Made by a program: the position numbers and the translations under genes. From the NCBI GenBank assembly GCA_905178155.1, contig CAJINV010000014.1:359181-423180 (forward strand): DNA of 64,000 nucleotides. The letters are read 5' to 3'. The DNA comes from Amoebophrya sp. A120. Taxonomy: Eukaryota > Sar > Dinophyceae > Syndiniales > Amoebophryaceae. Below, piece after piece: positions 1 to 12,000 of the stretch. The notes under the pieces were generated by a model. That model did no database searches. It saw only the letters and a list, made by a program, of their open reading frames with translations, and was not told the origin of the DNA. The stretch's first letter is position 1. Each line of letters starts with the position of its first letter.

Positions 1-508
1 ACATCTCCACGAGACGAGCGCGTAGCTGAACTTCTTTTTCCATCTTCTTTCGAGTGTTGAACAGAACATTCGTAGTAAAGTTCCAAAAATCACACGAGTC
101 CATCCCTCCGACGCCTCAGTACTGGTTGCTTTTCGTACTTCTTTCGAGATTACTCAGCTTGCTCTTGTTTCCCTGCACGACGACTTTTGCAACTGATCAC
201 TGCTTCGAGGGTTCTTGTCGAGGAGGCCTCCCACATTTTCACTTTAAGAAGACTGCACTAGTTCTTCCTCGATCTTCATGTAAACGTCGGGTAGTAGTTA
301 TTTTTCTTTCTGGACACAATCAATGGTCGTGCAAGTTGCACACTGCTTTTCGCATAAATGATTTGATGTCTTTCACGTCGACGGCTGTGAGAAGTTGGTG
401 AAAGTAGCGCTGGCTCGCGTCCTACAGATAGACGTGGTTCTGGTAGTACCTCCAGGTTCTTGTTCCTGTCTTGTTACAAGTGGTTCCCGCGGCGGCCCCA
501 CCCGCTTT

Positions 509-1290
509 TCATTTGTCCTTCTTGGTTTCTTTCGCAGTGGCAAATTTCTGAACGGGCAGTCCGATTTCTTCGTCGGCGCTCCGCTTCCCACAACAGGTGG
601 AGATGCAAACCACACAGGACGGTATCACCTGCAAAAGCAAAAGCTATTCGTACGCTTTTGCACTTTTATGTATATGCAACCTTTCACAATACTTACTGCC
701 GCACTAATATTAATACAAGTCTCGCCTTTTTTATCCCTTTCGTCTCGGAATTGCGAAGCTGTACATAATGTGCTTTTGCAGTTGCAATTCATAAACAGGA
801 TACAAAATCCAAAAACCGCGGTCATGACAATGACCAGCACCACCACCGTCGCTGCCGCGTGCTCCTCGGTTGGCCGGGCGCCGAGGATGTCCCGCTGGGC
901 CTTCATCAGAACATCCTTCTATGGGGGTGTCAGGATCGAAATCGTCAAAATCGAAAAAGTTGTGATGCACAAAATCGATGCCAGTTAGACCCACAGTTTG
1001 TAGTCGGCGCATGACAAATTCTCCCCATCCTGGAGGCGAATCTGTCATGCGGGTTGGGGCAAAAGGGCTGCCTTCTGTCATGCTAGTCAGCAGCCCAACA
1101 CTTAACCCTTACCAGGACTACAATCCGCCTTCCTTGCATCCTCTGCAATAGGGTCGCTTTTTGCGTAGCATTTTATGCATTACAGATCATTTCAACTTTG
1201 ACGATTTCAATCCTGACGCTTCCATACCTTCGCGTATTCCTGTAACGGAAGCAAGTGGCTCGCCATTGTGGCGCTCGCAGAGGCAAACAT
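509..1290 (-). CDS. small single-pass membrane protein, 133 aa, three exons
   Basis: Not recognised. Exons (minus) are 1290-1227, 914-697 and 628-509. Intron 1 is an introner element plus one TSD copy. Intron 2 is canonical GT-AG (donor GTAAGT at 696, acceptor TTTTGCAG at 631-629). The lengths 64+218+120 give 133 codons plus stop. The start is the first ATG after an in-frame TAA. The protein has a short soluble N-terminus, a hydrophobic helix rich in Val/Ile/Met (about residues 52-73), then a Cys-rich stretch (CNCK, then CVVCISTCC) and a Lys-rich C-terminus ending KETKKDK. The Cys cluster after the helix could be lipidated or bind metal; that is inference. It is the leftmost gene and shares the strand of all others here. 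Confidence 0.6.
920..1226. mobile_element. introner element 1 (307 bp)
   Basis: TIRs of about 45 bp start TATGGRRGYGTCAGGAT. A perfect 5-bp TSD CCTTC lies at 915-919 and 1227-1231. It is the first intron of the small membrane protein gene, and removing it with one TSD joins the frame. Confidence 0.85.
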
Positions 1291-2113
1291 GACTGCTTAT
1301 TCTTGTCCTTTTCTATTCCTTTAGACGATTGGTAGACACGAGAAAAACGACGAAAGCAAAAACTGTTGCCTGCCCCACTCTCGTATAAAATCTTTGTGGA
1401 TCTGCTGTTGCATGCAGTTTTTCTTTTTGAGCAATGAATACTTCTCTTTTTTTCATATACTCACTCAGCGTCAGCACTGCCGTGTTACTTTCCGTGCGCA
1501 CATTTCTTTGCGAAAAAAACTGAAGCATGAAAAAAATTCTTCACAAGAAAATGAAAAAAAGCATGGATCAAAAACTTATGCAGCACAAAGATGTGGCGTG
1601 CCAGTGAAACGGGTCGACGTAGTTAAGACTGTTGCAAATCAATGTTGAAGCCGAAAGAAGAAGCACCAGTACGACGACCGAATCGAATGATGTAATCCAG
1701 CACCAAAAAAAAAAACCAACATCAATGGCGATACCACGACGCTATTCGGTGCCCGCTTTTGCAGTCGAAGCCTTAGCGTTTGCTTGTTGTAAGTGTACGC
1801 CAAATATTAGAAAACTTCTTTTCTTGAGCAGCTGTGTTTAATCAATGAAATCCGCGGTGCTTCTCAAAAACACAGTCCTGAGCTGTGCGGTACAAAATGA
1901 TACATCCCGTAAAAATGCTGCTATGCTTCTTGTTGCAATGAGCAAGTCATTCCTCTTCTTGCAGTTGCGTGGCAAAGTGTAAATTTTGAGGAACAACCTC
2001 AAAACAGGGTACTTGGCGAACGTTAAAAACAGGGTATCATGCTGAGTCGCGCTCGCAGCCTTATTGCAAGGAACAGTGGAAATGCATTCTTTTCCGTTCT
2101 TTCCTTTTACTAT
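1291..2113. other. intergenic stretch, no gene supported
   Basis: AT-rich stretch with short ORFs only and no introner boundary found. It presumably holds the 5' flank of the small membrane protein gene and the 3' flank of the next gene. Confidence 0.5.
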
Positions 2114-3410
2114 TTACAAAATAGTGCAACTTTCCAAGTCCTCGCTCGCTCGCTTTTCCATATCAAATGCAAATATGTCTGGGTCTGGAAGATTCTAAAC
2201 TTGTGATGCTGTCTCCGGATTCGAAAAAGATTTGTATTGCATGACCAGAAAGAGAACTCCAGTTTGTGCTCCGCGGAAAGGGCATTTCTCATGCGGAATA
2301 GGCATTACGAAGCCCTCTAAGAATCTGTGATGCTGGGGCATGCATTACAAACATCATGGGCTGTGCAAAATATGCATGACAAACCTGGCAATCTGCCAGA
2401 CCTAGACATATTTGCAGTTCATATTCCATCATGTGCACCATTTTCGCAAATCGCTCCTTTGCCTTCTCTATCCTGTGCAAAAAGTATCGTAGTAGTCGAA
2501 CTTGCACTACAAATGTTTCCAAGAGCGAAAATGGAGTTTGTAATGCTGATTTTGCTTAGGAGTGGGATTTGTCATGCATGATCGCAATTACCACCAGTAC
2601 GATACTTTTGCACAGGATATTCTCCTGGTCGTAGCTTTCCCCCTGTTTTTCCTTCTTCTCCACCTCGAGGTCGATGTACTCCGCGACGATTGCCCTCTGC
2701 TTCGCGTGGAGGCTTTCGTAGCGGTATGAGACTACACAACTGGTGCCTCTCTTCGCTCCTGACTTGAAAGGCGGGAACAGCAATAGAAACGCCTACAAAT
2801 AACATCAACATGGAGCCTCAGCATGACAAGTTCTTAATTATGCGACGCATGTATCAGTAATAGTTTGGCTGCTTCCGGAATTTGTCATGCAAACACAAAC
2901 AGCGCCACAAGGACGATTGGAGTTGGTGTTTTGCACGAGGGAATCGTGCATGAGAAGAACTATCTAGAGGAAGCTGTGCACTCTCATAAGCGTTGCTGGA
3001 AGTTCAGATTTGCCTCCTCATCCATCGCGGGAAGCGACGGGAGACGGCTACACAGCTCGGAGTAGGCCACCATTTCAAAAGTGTCTTGCAGCTGCGCTCA
3101 CGTAGAAAAACTATGGATCAAGCAGAACCGCCTGTTTCTTTTGTATAAAAGTACACAACTAAGACGGAGGTAAACTATTGTCGCTGACAACCAGCGCAAC
3201 TAGATCTAGATAGTGCTTCCGGAGGCGGGTTGTACTACTTTAGCGGTCTATCGAGGTGATGTAGGACCAACATTCACATTGATATATCTCATGTTGTCCC
3301 GCGCGCCGCAACAACAGTCTACTAGTGAGTACCCCTGCATCTACTTGTTCGTGCCTGCGCTCATGAAAATCTTGAGCAGCTGCTTTTCCAACGCTTTGCC
3401 AGAACGACGA
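2114..3410 (-). CDS. charged, helix-rich protein of unknown function (5' end unresolved)
   Basis: Not recognised. Supported exons (minus) are about 3410-3333, 3091-2989, 2719-2620, 2463-2424 and 2155-2114. The last four sum to 95 codons including the stop. Intron 3332-3092 is GT-AG (donor GTACTC, acceptor GCGCAG). The other three introns are introner elements with 5-bp TSDs. The joined product reads through NFQQRYESLHAKQR, then LEVEKKEKQGESYDQEK and ends EDLESCTIL: a Glu/Lys-rich, probably coiled-coil protein. The helix pattern runs unbroken across three introner sites, which supports the model. The start codon could not be placed; upstream exons may lie in 3411-3860. Confidence 0.5.
2161..2423. 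mobile_element. introner element 2 (263 bp), TATCAAATGC family
   Basis: Ends start TATCAAATGCAAATATGTC and TATGAACTGCAAATATGTC (reverse complement), followed by the GGTCTGG block. TSD TTCCA at 2156-2160 and 2424-2428. It interrupts the helix-rich gene. Confidence 0.85.
2469..2619. mobile_element. introner element 3 (151 bp)
   Basis: TIRs start TATCCTGTGCAAAA and continue to GTATCGTA. TSD TTCTC at 2464-2468 and 2620-2624. It is the shortest introner in the window and belongs to a different TIR family from its neighbours. Confidence 0.8.
2725..2988. mobile_element. introner element 4 (264 bp)
   Basis: TIRs TATGAGACTACACAACT and TATGAGAGTGCACAGCT (reverse complement of the right end). TSD AGCGG/AGCGT at 2720-2724 and 2989-2993. 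Removal fuses NFQQR to YESLHAK in frame. Confidence 0.75.
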
Positions 3411-3860
3411 GGTAAGTACTACTTCCTTACTCGTCAACCGAGGGAATTTAGGGAAGAACAAAGACAAAGAACCCCGACGAACACCATCTGTGAGAATGTT
3501 CATCCTTGTTTGAGCTATGCTGTTCAACAAACAAAGCATGCGGATTCTTGTTGATAAGCACCTCGATAGAGGACAGTGCTCGTTCTTGTTTTTCAACTCT
3601 ATGATCACGGTCAGTACTATGTTCATAAAATCTATTTTGTCCGACGTAGTTTCAACCTTGTCATCTTTCATGTCGCTGCTCTAAGTAGAGCGTGCACTCG
3701 AATTACTTACATCGGTAGGTGCGTTGAAATGTCGCTATATTGGGAACTTTTGCCTTTGCACTTTCCAACGAAAAGCAATGGGACTGGTTTTCTTGCATAT
3801 CGTATGTTTCATCCTCGCTCGTCCTTTTCGTTCGCACTCACTGGTTGACTCCTTCTTGAA

Positions 3861-6083
3861 TCAAAACAAATATCCCTCTTCGTTACCCGCCGAAAAATGT
3901 GCCTGCAGCTCCCGCAGCTCGTCCTGCTCCAGGATCTGCTCCGAAGCATTCGCAGCCCCGCCGAAACGGTGCATAATCTTTCCCAAACTTTCCTCCACGC
4001 TGCCGAATATGCTTCTTCTTGAGCTGTAACTGTTGCCTTGTGAAGATGATGAGCATGACTCTGGTCTCCGGAACAGAGTGACCCGGTTGTCGAGCTGCTT
4101 GTACTGCGTTCTCACTACATTAGGCTTCATCGGCCCACTGCTGACGACGCATTTACTTCGCCCTTGGATATCCTCGGTTTCGATCAAAATCCGTTTTGTC
4201 CTCGCGGTCTCGTCCGGAATTGGGTAAAATTTCGGCAACACCACTGCAGGCAAAGCCTCGCGGAGGAACGGGAATTTGTGCTGCTCGAAGGCGGAAGAAT
4301 TTCCCGTGTAGTTGTGAAAATGCTTGTTCGACGGCAAGAACGACGACGAAACTCCTTGCCACACAGCTGCCGACTGCGGTCGCACGAGGTTGAAAAGTCG
4401 GATACGCTCATCTCGGTCTGCGGGCAGCAAAAGGGGGCAAGTAGAACTGGCTCTGTTTCCACTTTGCGTTGTACTTCGAACAACACCAGTGCCGCTTTCT
4501 TGTCTTTGCCGCTGGTAGTCTCCGTACGTGCTGTAGCTACCGACGCTTCTCGCATACGCAAGCGATCTATTTACGTCCCACAATCCCATCGAGTCCGAGG
4601 GGCGGAAGTTCTTGTCCGAAATCGAATATTGTTCGGTCGCTAGTACATTGTCTACTCCAGCCGGCGGTTTCACACTTCCCGCGAACAGCTCCTTCGTCAC
4701 GAACTCGAAGGACCGCCAAAAGGTGCTGCTGCTTGGGAAAAACGGGGAAAAGGAAGTCAGCATTGAGTGTGCGGCCAGTGCGATGTCCGCCGTCGCGTGG
4801 AAGAGATGGGGGGTTCGTTGCTGGATTGTGGACCTACACGCGCTCCTCTTGTCCAGCTCGCAGGGAAAGAAGCAGTCCAGCAACCGTTCGTCGCTGCTGG
4901 ACATGACGCTCTTGAGAAACCGCGCCCGTGACAGGTCCTGGTAGCGGAAAACAGCCTCTTCGTGCATACTAGTACCGCTGGCTGTCGTCCCAGAACTGCT
5001 CTGCTGCGAAGGAGAAGTAGAGCCTCCTCGATCGAACAGCTCGACCCCCACTGTGCACAGCTTCGGCTGCTCCTCGCGCAGGTACTGCAGGATGTACACT
5101 GCCAAGTCCGAGTAGTCGAGGCGCGCCGTGTCGGCGAACAAGTGCGCGGTGTCCAGTCGGTCGCAGGACTCCAACGCTTTCCGCACGTATCGATCCTCGA
5201 TTGCATCCAGTTCCGCCCTCTCGAAGGTGGAGCTCGAACTAGTACTTGAAGAAGCGGCGCCAGCAGCCCCGCTGGTACAGCCTACCTGGTTTTGTCGCTC
5301 GTAGAAGGTGTATTTCGGTAGGTAGTCGAGCAGCAGGTAGTCCGACCAGTAGCGAAGCTCAGAATGCTCAGGCTGCGTCCGTCCAGAGGAAATACTGGAA
5401 TTTTTATGCGGAGTCATCCTCCGAACTTTCCGCGGGCTGGGATTTCCCTGATAGTTCGCACTGCGATAATTTTTTCCGATGTTGTGATGCTCCTCTCCGT
5501 CGGATATCTCAGATCCCGAGGACCACGCATCTTCCTCTTCGCCGATAGGAGCGAGCCCCAGCCGACTATACGGGTGTCGGTAGATCGCGTCCTGCTCCAC
5601 CCTCTTGCAGTGGAAGGACTTCTGCAAACGCTCGAAATAAGGCTCCTCGTCGTCGTGATTAGGAGCCAAGAAAGACTCGCCCTGCTCGACTTCCATCTGT
5701 GATGCAACATGAAGACCACTAGTCGTCCTACTATCCTCTTTCAACACGAAATTGGACGTGCCGTCTTCGCAATTCAGACCCCCCGAGGCGCCCTTGTCGT
5801 CTACGGCGATGACGCGGGGGTAGTACAGATCTGTCTTTTCGTCGAGGTCGTGATAAAGATTTGGTCCACTCTGGGTTGTCGTCCCATTGCTGGAGTTCTC
5901 AACCTTCCGCATCGCCTCCACATGGTACGTGGCAGCTTCCAGATTCCAGAAATGAACACCCGCGTGATTTGCCGCCGGACCGAGCTGGAGGGTAATGGTC
6001 TCGCCGCCGCGGCGGGATTGTTGGAACGCGGCGTCCATATAGCCGCTCCCGCCGCCGGAGAGCGCCATGTCGTGATGATACAC
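3861..6083 (-). CDS. Misato/DML1-like tubulin-fold protein, 740 aa
   Basis: Single uninterrupted ORF. Residues about 29-57 (ETITLQLGPAANHAGVHFWN) match the Misato/DML1 N-terminal signature, a divergent tubulin-like segment in which the protein opens with an ITLQLG...HFWN block. A second family-like block is RYWSDYLLLDYLPKYTFY near residues 245-262. A third is the region with DYSDLAVYILQYLREEQ and AAHSMLTSFSPFF. Known Misato proteins act in mitochondrial distribution and morphology. This one is longer than the roughly 570-aa animal protein because of Ser/Gly-rich inserts (for example 195-240 and 270-290). The ATG is the first in the ORF. No introner lies inside it, unlike most neighbours. The assignment rests on motif recall, not a search. 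Confidence 0.6.
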   Translation of the reverse strand: MYHHDMALSGGGSGYMDAAFQQSRRGGETITLQLGPAANHAGVHFWNLEAATYHVEAMRKVENSSNGTTTQSGPNLYHDLDEKTDLYYPRVIAVDDKGASGGLNCEDGTSNFVLKEDSRTTSGLHVASQMEVEQGESFLAPNHDDEEPYFERLQKSFHCKRVEQDAIYRHPYSRLGLAPIGEEEDAWSSGSEISDGEEHHNIGKNYRSANYQGNPSPRKVRRMTPHKNSSISSGRTQPEHSELRYWSDYLLLDYLPKYTFYERQNQVGCTSGAAGAASSSTSSSSTFERAELDAIEDRYVRKALESCDRLDTAHLFADTARLDYSDLAVYILQYLREEQPKLCTVGVELFDRGGSTSPSQQSSSGTTASGTSMHEEAVFRYQDLSRARFLKSVMSSSDERLLDCFFPCELDKRSACRSTIQQRTPHLFHATADIALAAHSMLTSFSPFFPSSSTFWRSFEFVTKELFAGSVKPPAGVDNVLATEQYSISDKNFRPSDSMGLWDVNRSLAYARSVGSYSTYGDYQRQRQESGTGVVRSTTQSGNRASSTCPLLLPADRDERIRLFNLVRPQSAAVWQGVSSSFLPSNKHFHNYTGNSSAFEQHKFPFLREALPAVVLPKFYPIPDETARTKRILIETEDIQGRSKCVVSSGPMKPNVVRTQYKQLDNRVTLFRRPESCSSSSQGNSYSSRRSIFGSVEESLGKIMHRFGGAANASEQILEQDELRELQAHFSAGNEEGYLF

Positions 6084-7168
6084 CTCCGAAGTAGAGTGGT
6101 GAAAACTGTTGAAGGAAGATGACTAGAAGGAAGTAAACTACTTCAGAGAACACCGATTAAGTACTTTCGTGCTCGAAAAAGTCAGGACACGGTGGGGTCC
6201 AAACAGAATCACTGTGTAGAGCTGCACGGAAAGGATGAATATGATGACCACGCAACATAATTCTGCTAGCAACAGAAACTTAAAACATGCCATAAGAGTG
6301 AACCACCAAATTTCATTAACAACGAGAGCGATTTAGATCGGAGGATTTCATCACACAGACATGCTCTAAAAAACCGACTTCGAAAAGATGAGAGATGGAT
6401 CACCCTTGATTTCATCGACCTTGCATTGATTTAGATACTTTTAGTGATAGATTCTGGATCGATCTTGCGGCAATGATTCTGAGATTTTTGCCCCTACCGC
6501 GTCATGTGATCTTCGTTGCAAGTGCTCTGTTCAGCAGGAGTGCGCGTTTAGAATTTTAAAGTACTGACGGAGACGGAAGACTCAAAAAATTGACGACCTT
6601 TGAGGCAATGGAAAATGCACAGGCAGAGACGAGCTGTAAATTTGGCATGAGCAATAAATGATTTTCACAAGAAAGGGAGCGAGCCCGAATGTTTTCGTAG
6701 AACAACAAATCTTCAATCCGCGAAGCCCACGCTGCGGAGGCATGCTTCTCTGCACTACAGGGCTGCTCTGTCAGTATGTTCACTATCTCCTCATCTCATT
6801 TTTCAGTTTTCATCGTCATCTCTACAATAGTTTTCGTTTTCTCCGTGCACTGTCGTACTTCAACTTTCTGGCGACAATTCATCTCAGACACTTGAAGACA
6901 GCACAGAGCTTTTCATCACTTTACGCTCAATCTAACCGAATAATCTCCGAGTGGTCGTGAGTAAGCCTATTCCATCAAAACAGTTTTTCCACACGACATC
7001 ATCATAATCCCGCCTTGCGTCGCTACAAAGTCGACGCGTCGGCCAACTGCTAGAAACAGCCCGAGTCTCTCGTCGTATCGAAGAGTTATTGCGCCGTCAA
7101 AAGAAGTCGCACAACAGGCCGAAAGTGATGCTCCGCGGCCCGATAATTTTTGCTAAATCAGCAGTAAT
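6084..7168. other. intergenic stretch between the Misato-like gene and RPL30
   Basis: AT-rich, with no ORF that looks coding and no TIR/TSD pair. It contains the 5' flank of the Misato-like gene and the 3' flank of RPL30. Confidence 0.5.
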
Positions 7169-7807
7169 TTAGTTTCCCGGCAGGGTGCGGATGATGTCAC
7201 TGTCACCCGGGTCGATGATGGACATAACACCGCAGCGGAAGTACTTACCGCAGGTGGTTCCGAGGTCGTTGTTGGTTCCTGTTGATGTAAAGTTTCGCAA
7301 AATTCTTGATAGCTTCCCCTTCCACCAATCACGTCATGAACATCAGATCTGCTCTTTTCACTCTGTACTTACAATTTGCCAGTAGAATCGGCGTAGTGGA
7401 TAAGAATCATGTCTCTACTCCTCGTCGTCGCACAGAGCTCAAGAAGTCATCCCTTCACTGACGCATGGATAGAATCGCATTCACTCAAGTTGTGAGAGGA
7501 CGACCGAAATCTTTAGATTTAGAATATGATGGCGGTACACTACATATGATAATATTGGCAAAAATTTAGAAAAATAAATTATTATACCCGGAAAGTGGTA
7601 GACGCCGGTCTTGCCCAACATGGCGTAGTACTCGATCTCGGACTTGGTCAGGGCCGGGCAGTTGGAGGCGATGATGACCAACTTGGATTTTCCCGACCGG
7701 AGGGTCTTCAGGGTGGACTTGTACCCCAAAGTGTACTTACCGGACTTGATGACCAGACCCAGGCGCTGGCCGATGGATTCCTGGCTGTTCTTAGCTTTCG
7801 GAGCCAT
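7169..7807 (-). CDS. RPL30: 60S ribosomal protein L30 (eL30), 109 aa
   Basis: Exon 1 is 7807-7588 and exon 2 is 7278-7169. The 309-bp intron (7587-7279) is canonical GT-AG (donor GTATAA, acceptor CAACAG) and splits a Gly codon. The product carries the eL30 signatures [49 protein letters not shown], then [19 protein letters not shown] and [15 protein letters not shown] at the C-terminus. It is a structural protein of the large ribosomal subunit. Length matches the family (about 105-115 aa). The intron shows neither TIRs nor a TSD, so it is an ordinary spliceosomal intron and a useful contrast to the introners. Confidence 0.97.
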
Positions 7808-9026
7808 TTTCGCGAGAGAGAAGGGTCTGCTGATGAGATGAGATCAGAGATAATGCTCTTACTACTTTTCTTACGAAAAGAGGTCCCTGTGTGCGTGGTT
7901 TTTCGATAAGAAGTGGTTGAGAAGTAGTGGAGGTTATCGCTTTCCTTTTCTCAACATCTAAAACGGAGATCACTTGAAGGGCCATCGCCATTCGGTTTTG
8001 AATTACATTTCGCTTCTTTCACAGGATCTGGCCGAGGAGGAGCTCGTCGGCTACGAAATAAGCCTTCTGATCTTTGAAAGTTCATCTGTGCCTTTTTCGT
8101 CCGCACCGGATAATATGAATTTGTGCTGATCTTTAAATTTTGAGGATCGAGCGCAGAGTCGGCAAAATCAAAATAAATCGACATTTGGATCTTTAGATCG
8201 AACTCAGGTTACCCTTCGCTCCTGAAAAAAGGAAGGATCTTGTCTGTGTTAACGTGGAGAACCTTAATATGTGTGATCTTGTCTTTTTTGAACTTCCCTT
8301 GACCTTTAGGTTTCGATAACGATCTTTATTTCCGTAGAGATCCTGTGCAAACCAACATCCAGTTCTACAATTTTCTCATGCTCGGGCTGCAGTGCTACCA
8401 TCGATCGAAGCGACAACTGCAAAATAAGTACCTGCCTGCGTCAGTACACAACGTCACTTCTAAGCTTGGATATAGGCACTACTTCAAAGTGAACAAGGAA
8501 GTAGCAGGTCGCCGAGTAATATTCCAACCTGGTGCGTCTTGTCTTTGACGACACGCGCACGAATGAAAAAACCGGATCTAAATCAATCACTCTCGTGATC
8601 GTGCACAACATTTTCAGCTCTCCTCTCCGTCGTGAAGATTGCAATCATACACATTCCAAAGCAGCCCTGTAATTCAAGAGGATTTTAAATTTGATTCGAA
8701 ATGCTCCTTGGAGACAATATCCTGAAACTCAAACATTTTCGATTAGTTGTCCATGTCTCGCACAGACTTACATGACATTACTGTCGCGACTAGAAACTCC
8801 CACAGTTGATGAAGTAGCTAAAATATAATCGCAATACTTGTTGTTCCGGGCGTTGCTGCATTTAGATTTACTGGAGATACACAACAAAGAGCTTCAGTTC
8901 GTGCTTCTTCGTCGTGCCTTACTTACGATAAAATGGCAGGCACACAGTGACCGTCCTGCGTGATAGCGCAACTATAAATCAGCGCCAGCCTCTAAGGTTC
9001 TATCAATTATACGCCCAAGATACTTA
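7808..9026. other. intergenic stretch upstream of RPL30
   Basis: AT-rich. No coding exon or introner could be supported. The RPL30 5' region and the 3' flank of the next gene lie here. Confidence 0.5.
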
Positions 9027-12000
9027 TCACTTCAAAATGGACGTCGCTCTATGTCCACCCCGCTGTTGTAATAGCCGCGGCAGTGGATTTAGATTTTGCT
9101 GACCGCTCCCCGGACGAGATCCCTTCTTCATCACGCGATCGCGCCGCAAGGCGCTCTTCTGGAGGTCCAACCGCGTCGCGAGAGAAGTGCCGTGAAAGTC
9201 CTGCATCAGATTCTCCTTGAGATACTGAAATTTGTGTTCGCGGTAGTCGTCATTCATTTTAGTCAGCGGCAAGTTCTCCTCAGAGCTGTTTTCTCCGTCT
9301 TGTGTCTTGCCACAACTCGGGACTACTTCAAAAGCACCAGGAGTTGAGCGCTCCGCTGCCTCTGCGGCCTCGATTTCTTCATCTTCATCGCCCTGTTGTC
9401 CTGCTTCTTGTTTCATGATCCCTTCCACTTGTTTTTCGGTGCCGTGGAGATTCTTCTTCGCGGCTACCACTTCACCGATAGGCTATGGAAAGGAAGAAAA
9501 AGCCAACTTGAAGAGTCACTTCTCAATCTTGTTGCGCGAGTTCTTGTGCGGTGTCCAGGAAGATTATGATCGTGGTTTCGTTGCATACTGATCCAATGAA
9601 GTCGGGACTCTCGGGCGGTCCTCTGAGCCTCTACAGCTACAACGTGAGTCCTCTGAGCCACTCCAGCCGCTTTATGTTTGTAGCAGCTACAGAAGAACAA
9701 GAATCGCAAAGAACTACATTTAGATAAAATAAGGTACGAGTCATGCAGCAAATGTATCACCGTTACATCATCTCTCAGCGTATACTTAAAAACGCTGGAG
9801 ATAGGAAGAGGCGAGTTTTTTTAGGGCGGCTAAACGGGTTGGCAATCTGCATTCTAGTCAACAGAATCCAAACGGAGGCCGCCCACATTCTCGTGTGGCA
9901 CGTTCTTGTATAGATAGTAGTTGATCTTTCCGCTACTTGAGCTTTCGCAATGTTCTTGCAATAATTTAGATTTAGAAAATTGAGGCTCCAGGATCTTCAT
10001 CTGCACTTGCGAACATACACGGAATTCAACAAAGTGATCTCTTCTTACCCCACAGGAATCAATTAACCACGCTTAAGTCAAAAAGCTGGCTTTTTCCTTT
10101 CCTACTTCAGAGACGTCATCAAAGAAATCAGATTCATACTCGTCGCTTATTTCTCCGGCGCCGTCGTAGTTAGTCGTTCCCAGATCTGCTGACTTCTGTA
10201 TCGATATCGCCCCGATAGTTACACTGGATGTTATGTCTGCAGAGGATGTGCCACTACTTTGTCGCGCTCCATCCCCGAGCTTTGCGGTTTGTTTCGACAG
10301 AGAACTAGGATACGTTGAAGAAGTCATCTTTATTGGCGGTGACCCTTCACCCAGAATTTCCGCATTCGGCAACACTGCAACTCTCGCTATAAATGAAGAT
10401 GCTGCAGGAGCTCCTGTCATGTAGTCTTCTTGCCGTGAAGAAGGTTTTTTTCCCGTTTTTCCCATGGTGTTGTCTTCGAATTTTCTCCCTCGGTCCAACT
10501 CCCGCTTGCTCTGGTGCTGCTTGATGTTCTCCAAAAAGTGAGCGCCAGGGGCAGCAGAGTCGACATTTTGAACCTTTTCTTTACGAGGAAGACCTGGAGT
10601 TTCCTCCTCCTCTACTAGACTCGGAGACGACGACGACGATGTATCAAATGTAAAAATGTCTGGGTCTGGAAGATTAGAACTTGTCATGCTAAATCTAAAT
10701 GATTCAAAAATCTGTGTTGCGTGAGTGCCAAAAGCTGTCCGGTTTTGACCAAGTTGTGAGGGAGTTTCTCATGCAGGAAAGGCATGATAGAGACCTCAGA
10801 GAATCTGTCATGCTGGGTCTCGTATTCCAGACCTCATGGGTCATGGAAAGCCTGCATCACAAATCTTGCATTCTTCCAGACCCAGACATTTTTGCATTTG
10901 ATACGATGTTGACCAGGCTGATTGTTCCCCGATGTCCTCCGAGCTGTAGATCGAAAGAGGGGAGGTAACTGCCGGCTCCGGGATGTGTAAAATGTCTTGC
11001 TCGAATTTTTCCTGCAAAAACGTCTCGTCTCCTCGACACAGAAGCATATTTCCTGCTCCCTCGGAAGCAGTGACAGTGGTTTTTGGTTTTGGAGATGTTG
11101 AAACTGAAGCTGAAACAAGAACGCCCGAAGTGGATGCGATTTCGATTTCTGGTGACGACGGTTGCTGCGGCGCGTGTCCCGCCACCTCGTCGGACCGATT
11201 GTCTTCGAAGTCGTCGATTTCCGAATAGTGGTATACTGAAGAGGTTTGTTGTTGTTCCTGCAGGTGGTCCTCACGAGGACCCAGGACGCGTTTTTGTCCC
11301 CCGTCGACTGCTTCGTCTCGTTCTTGGTCCATTTTTCCGGCTGCCATGTTCTTATCCGTCGTCTGCCCATTTGATGTTGTGCCTGCTAGAATTACTATCT
11401 CCGCCCCAGTTTGCAGATCATCAGTTTCTTGTATTTCCACATGACTTCTTTTGCTCGTCCTGCTGGTCGTCAGACAAAACTCATCCGACGCGGTGGGAAT
11501 ACCGGCCGTTGTTGCTACGTCGTCCGCGGCAGCAATGTCACTATGGCTGCTACCACCTTTTGGCGTGGTGACTTCTAACACGGCGGCCGACGCTGACAAC
11601 GTTTCGCTCTCAGGAGCCAGAGTTGCAAAACGGCCCGGCTCTTCTTCATGTTCTTCAGGAGAAGTGGTAGTGGTACAGATCTGTCCAGAAGCTATTCCTT
11701 GTCCGACTGCAGGATGAGGACCAGGACCTGCCGTTGCAGCTTCCGCGTCGGTGTAGAAGTTCTCCAGTGGTTTATTGTCTTTCTCAGCAAGAAGATCTCC
11801 TTCTTCACTCTCTGCCTTTCCTACAGCAACATCGTTTTCCGCAATCTGCCTCTTCAGCTCCGCGATGTTCTTTTCGATTTTTTCTATCTCCGCCTGCTCG
11901 ACCTCCCCTTGTTCTCCGCCCAAGAAGGATTTTTGGTCTCCCACCTCCAACACCTTTTCGCCTACAAGACCTCCAGACGAGGAACGGAGCATCAAGTCCG

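Noticed and set aside
2572-2792. Exon starting at a TTTGTAG acceptor near 2793 (AFLLLFPPFKSGAKRG...)
   Set aside because: First read as an exon, but its left part is inside the 2725-2988 introner. Using the TSD boundaries gives a better joined protein (NFQQR-YESLHAK).
3240-3671. 143-aa minus-strand ORF taken as one exon
   Set aside because: Only the part around SVGKAAAQDFHERRHEQVDAG joins in frame to the downstream exons through a GT-AG intron. The upstream half has no coding character.
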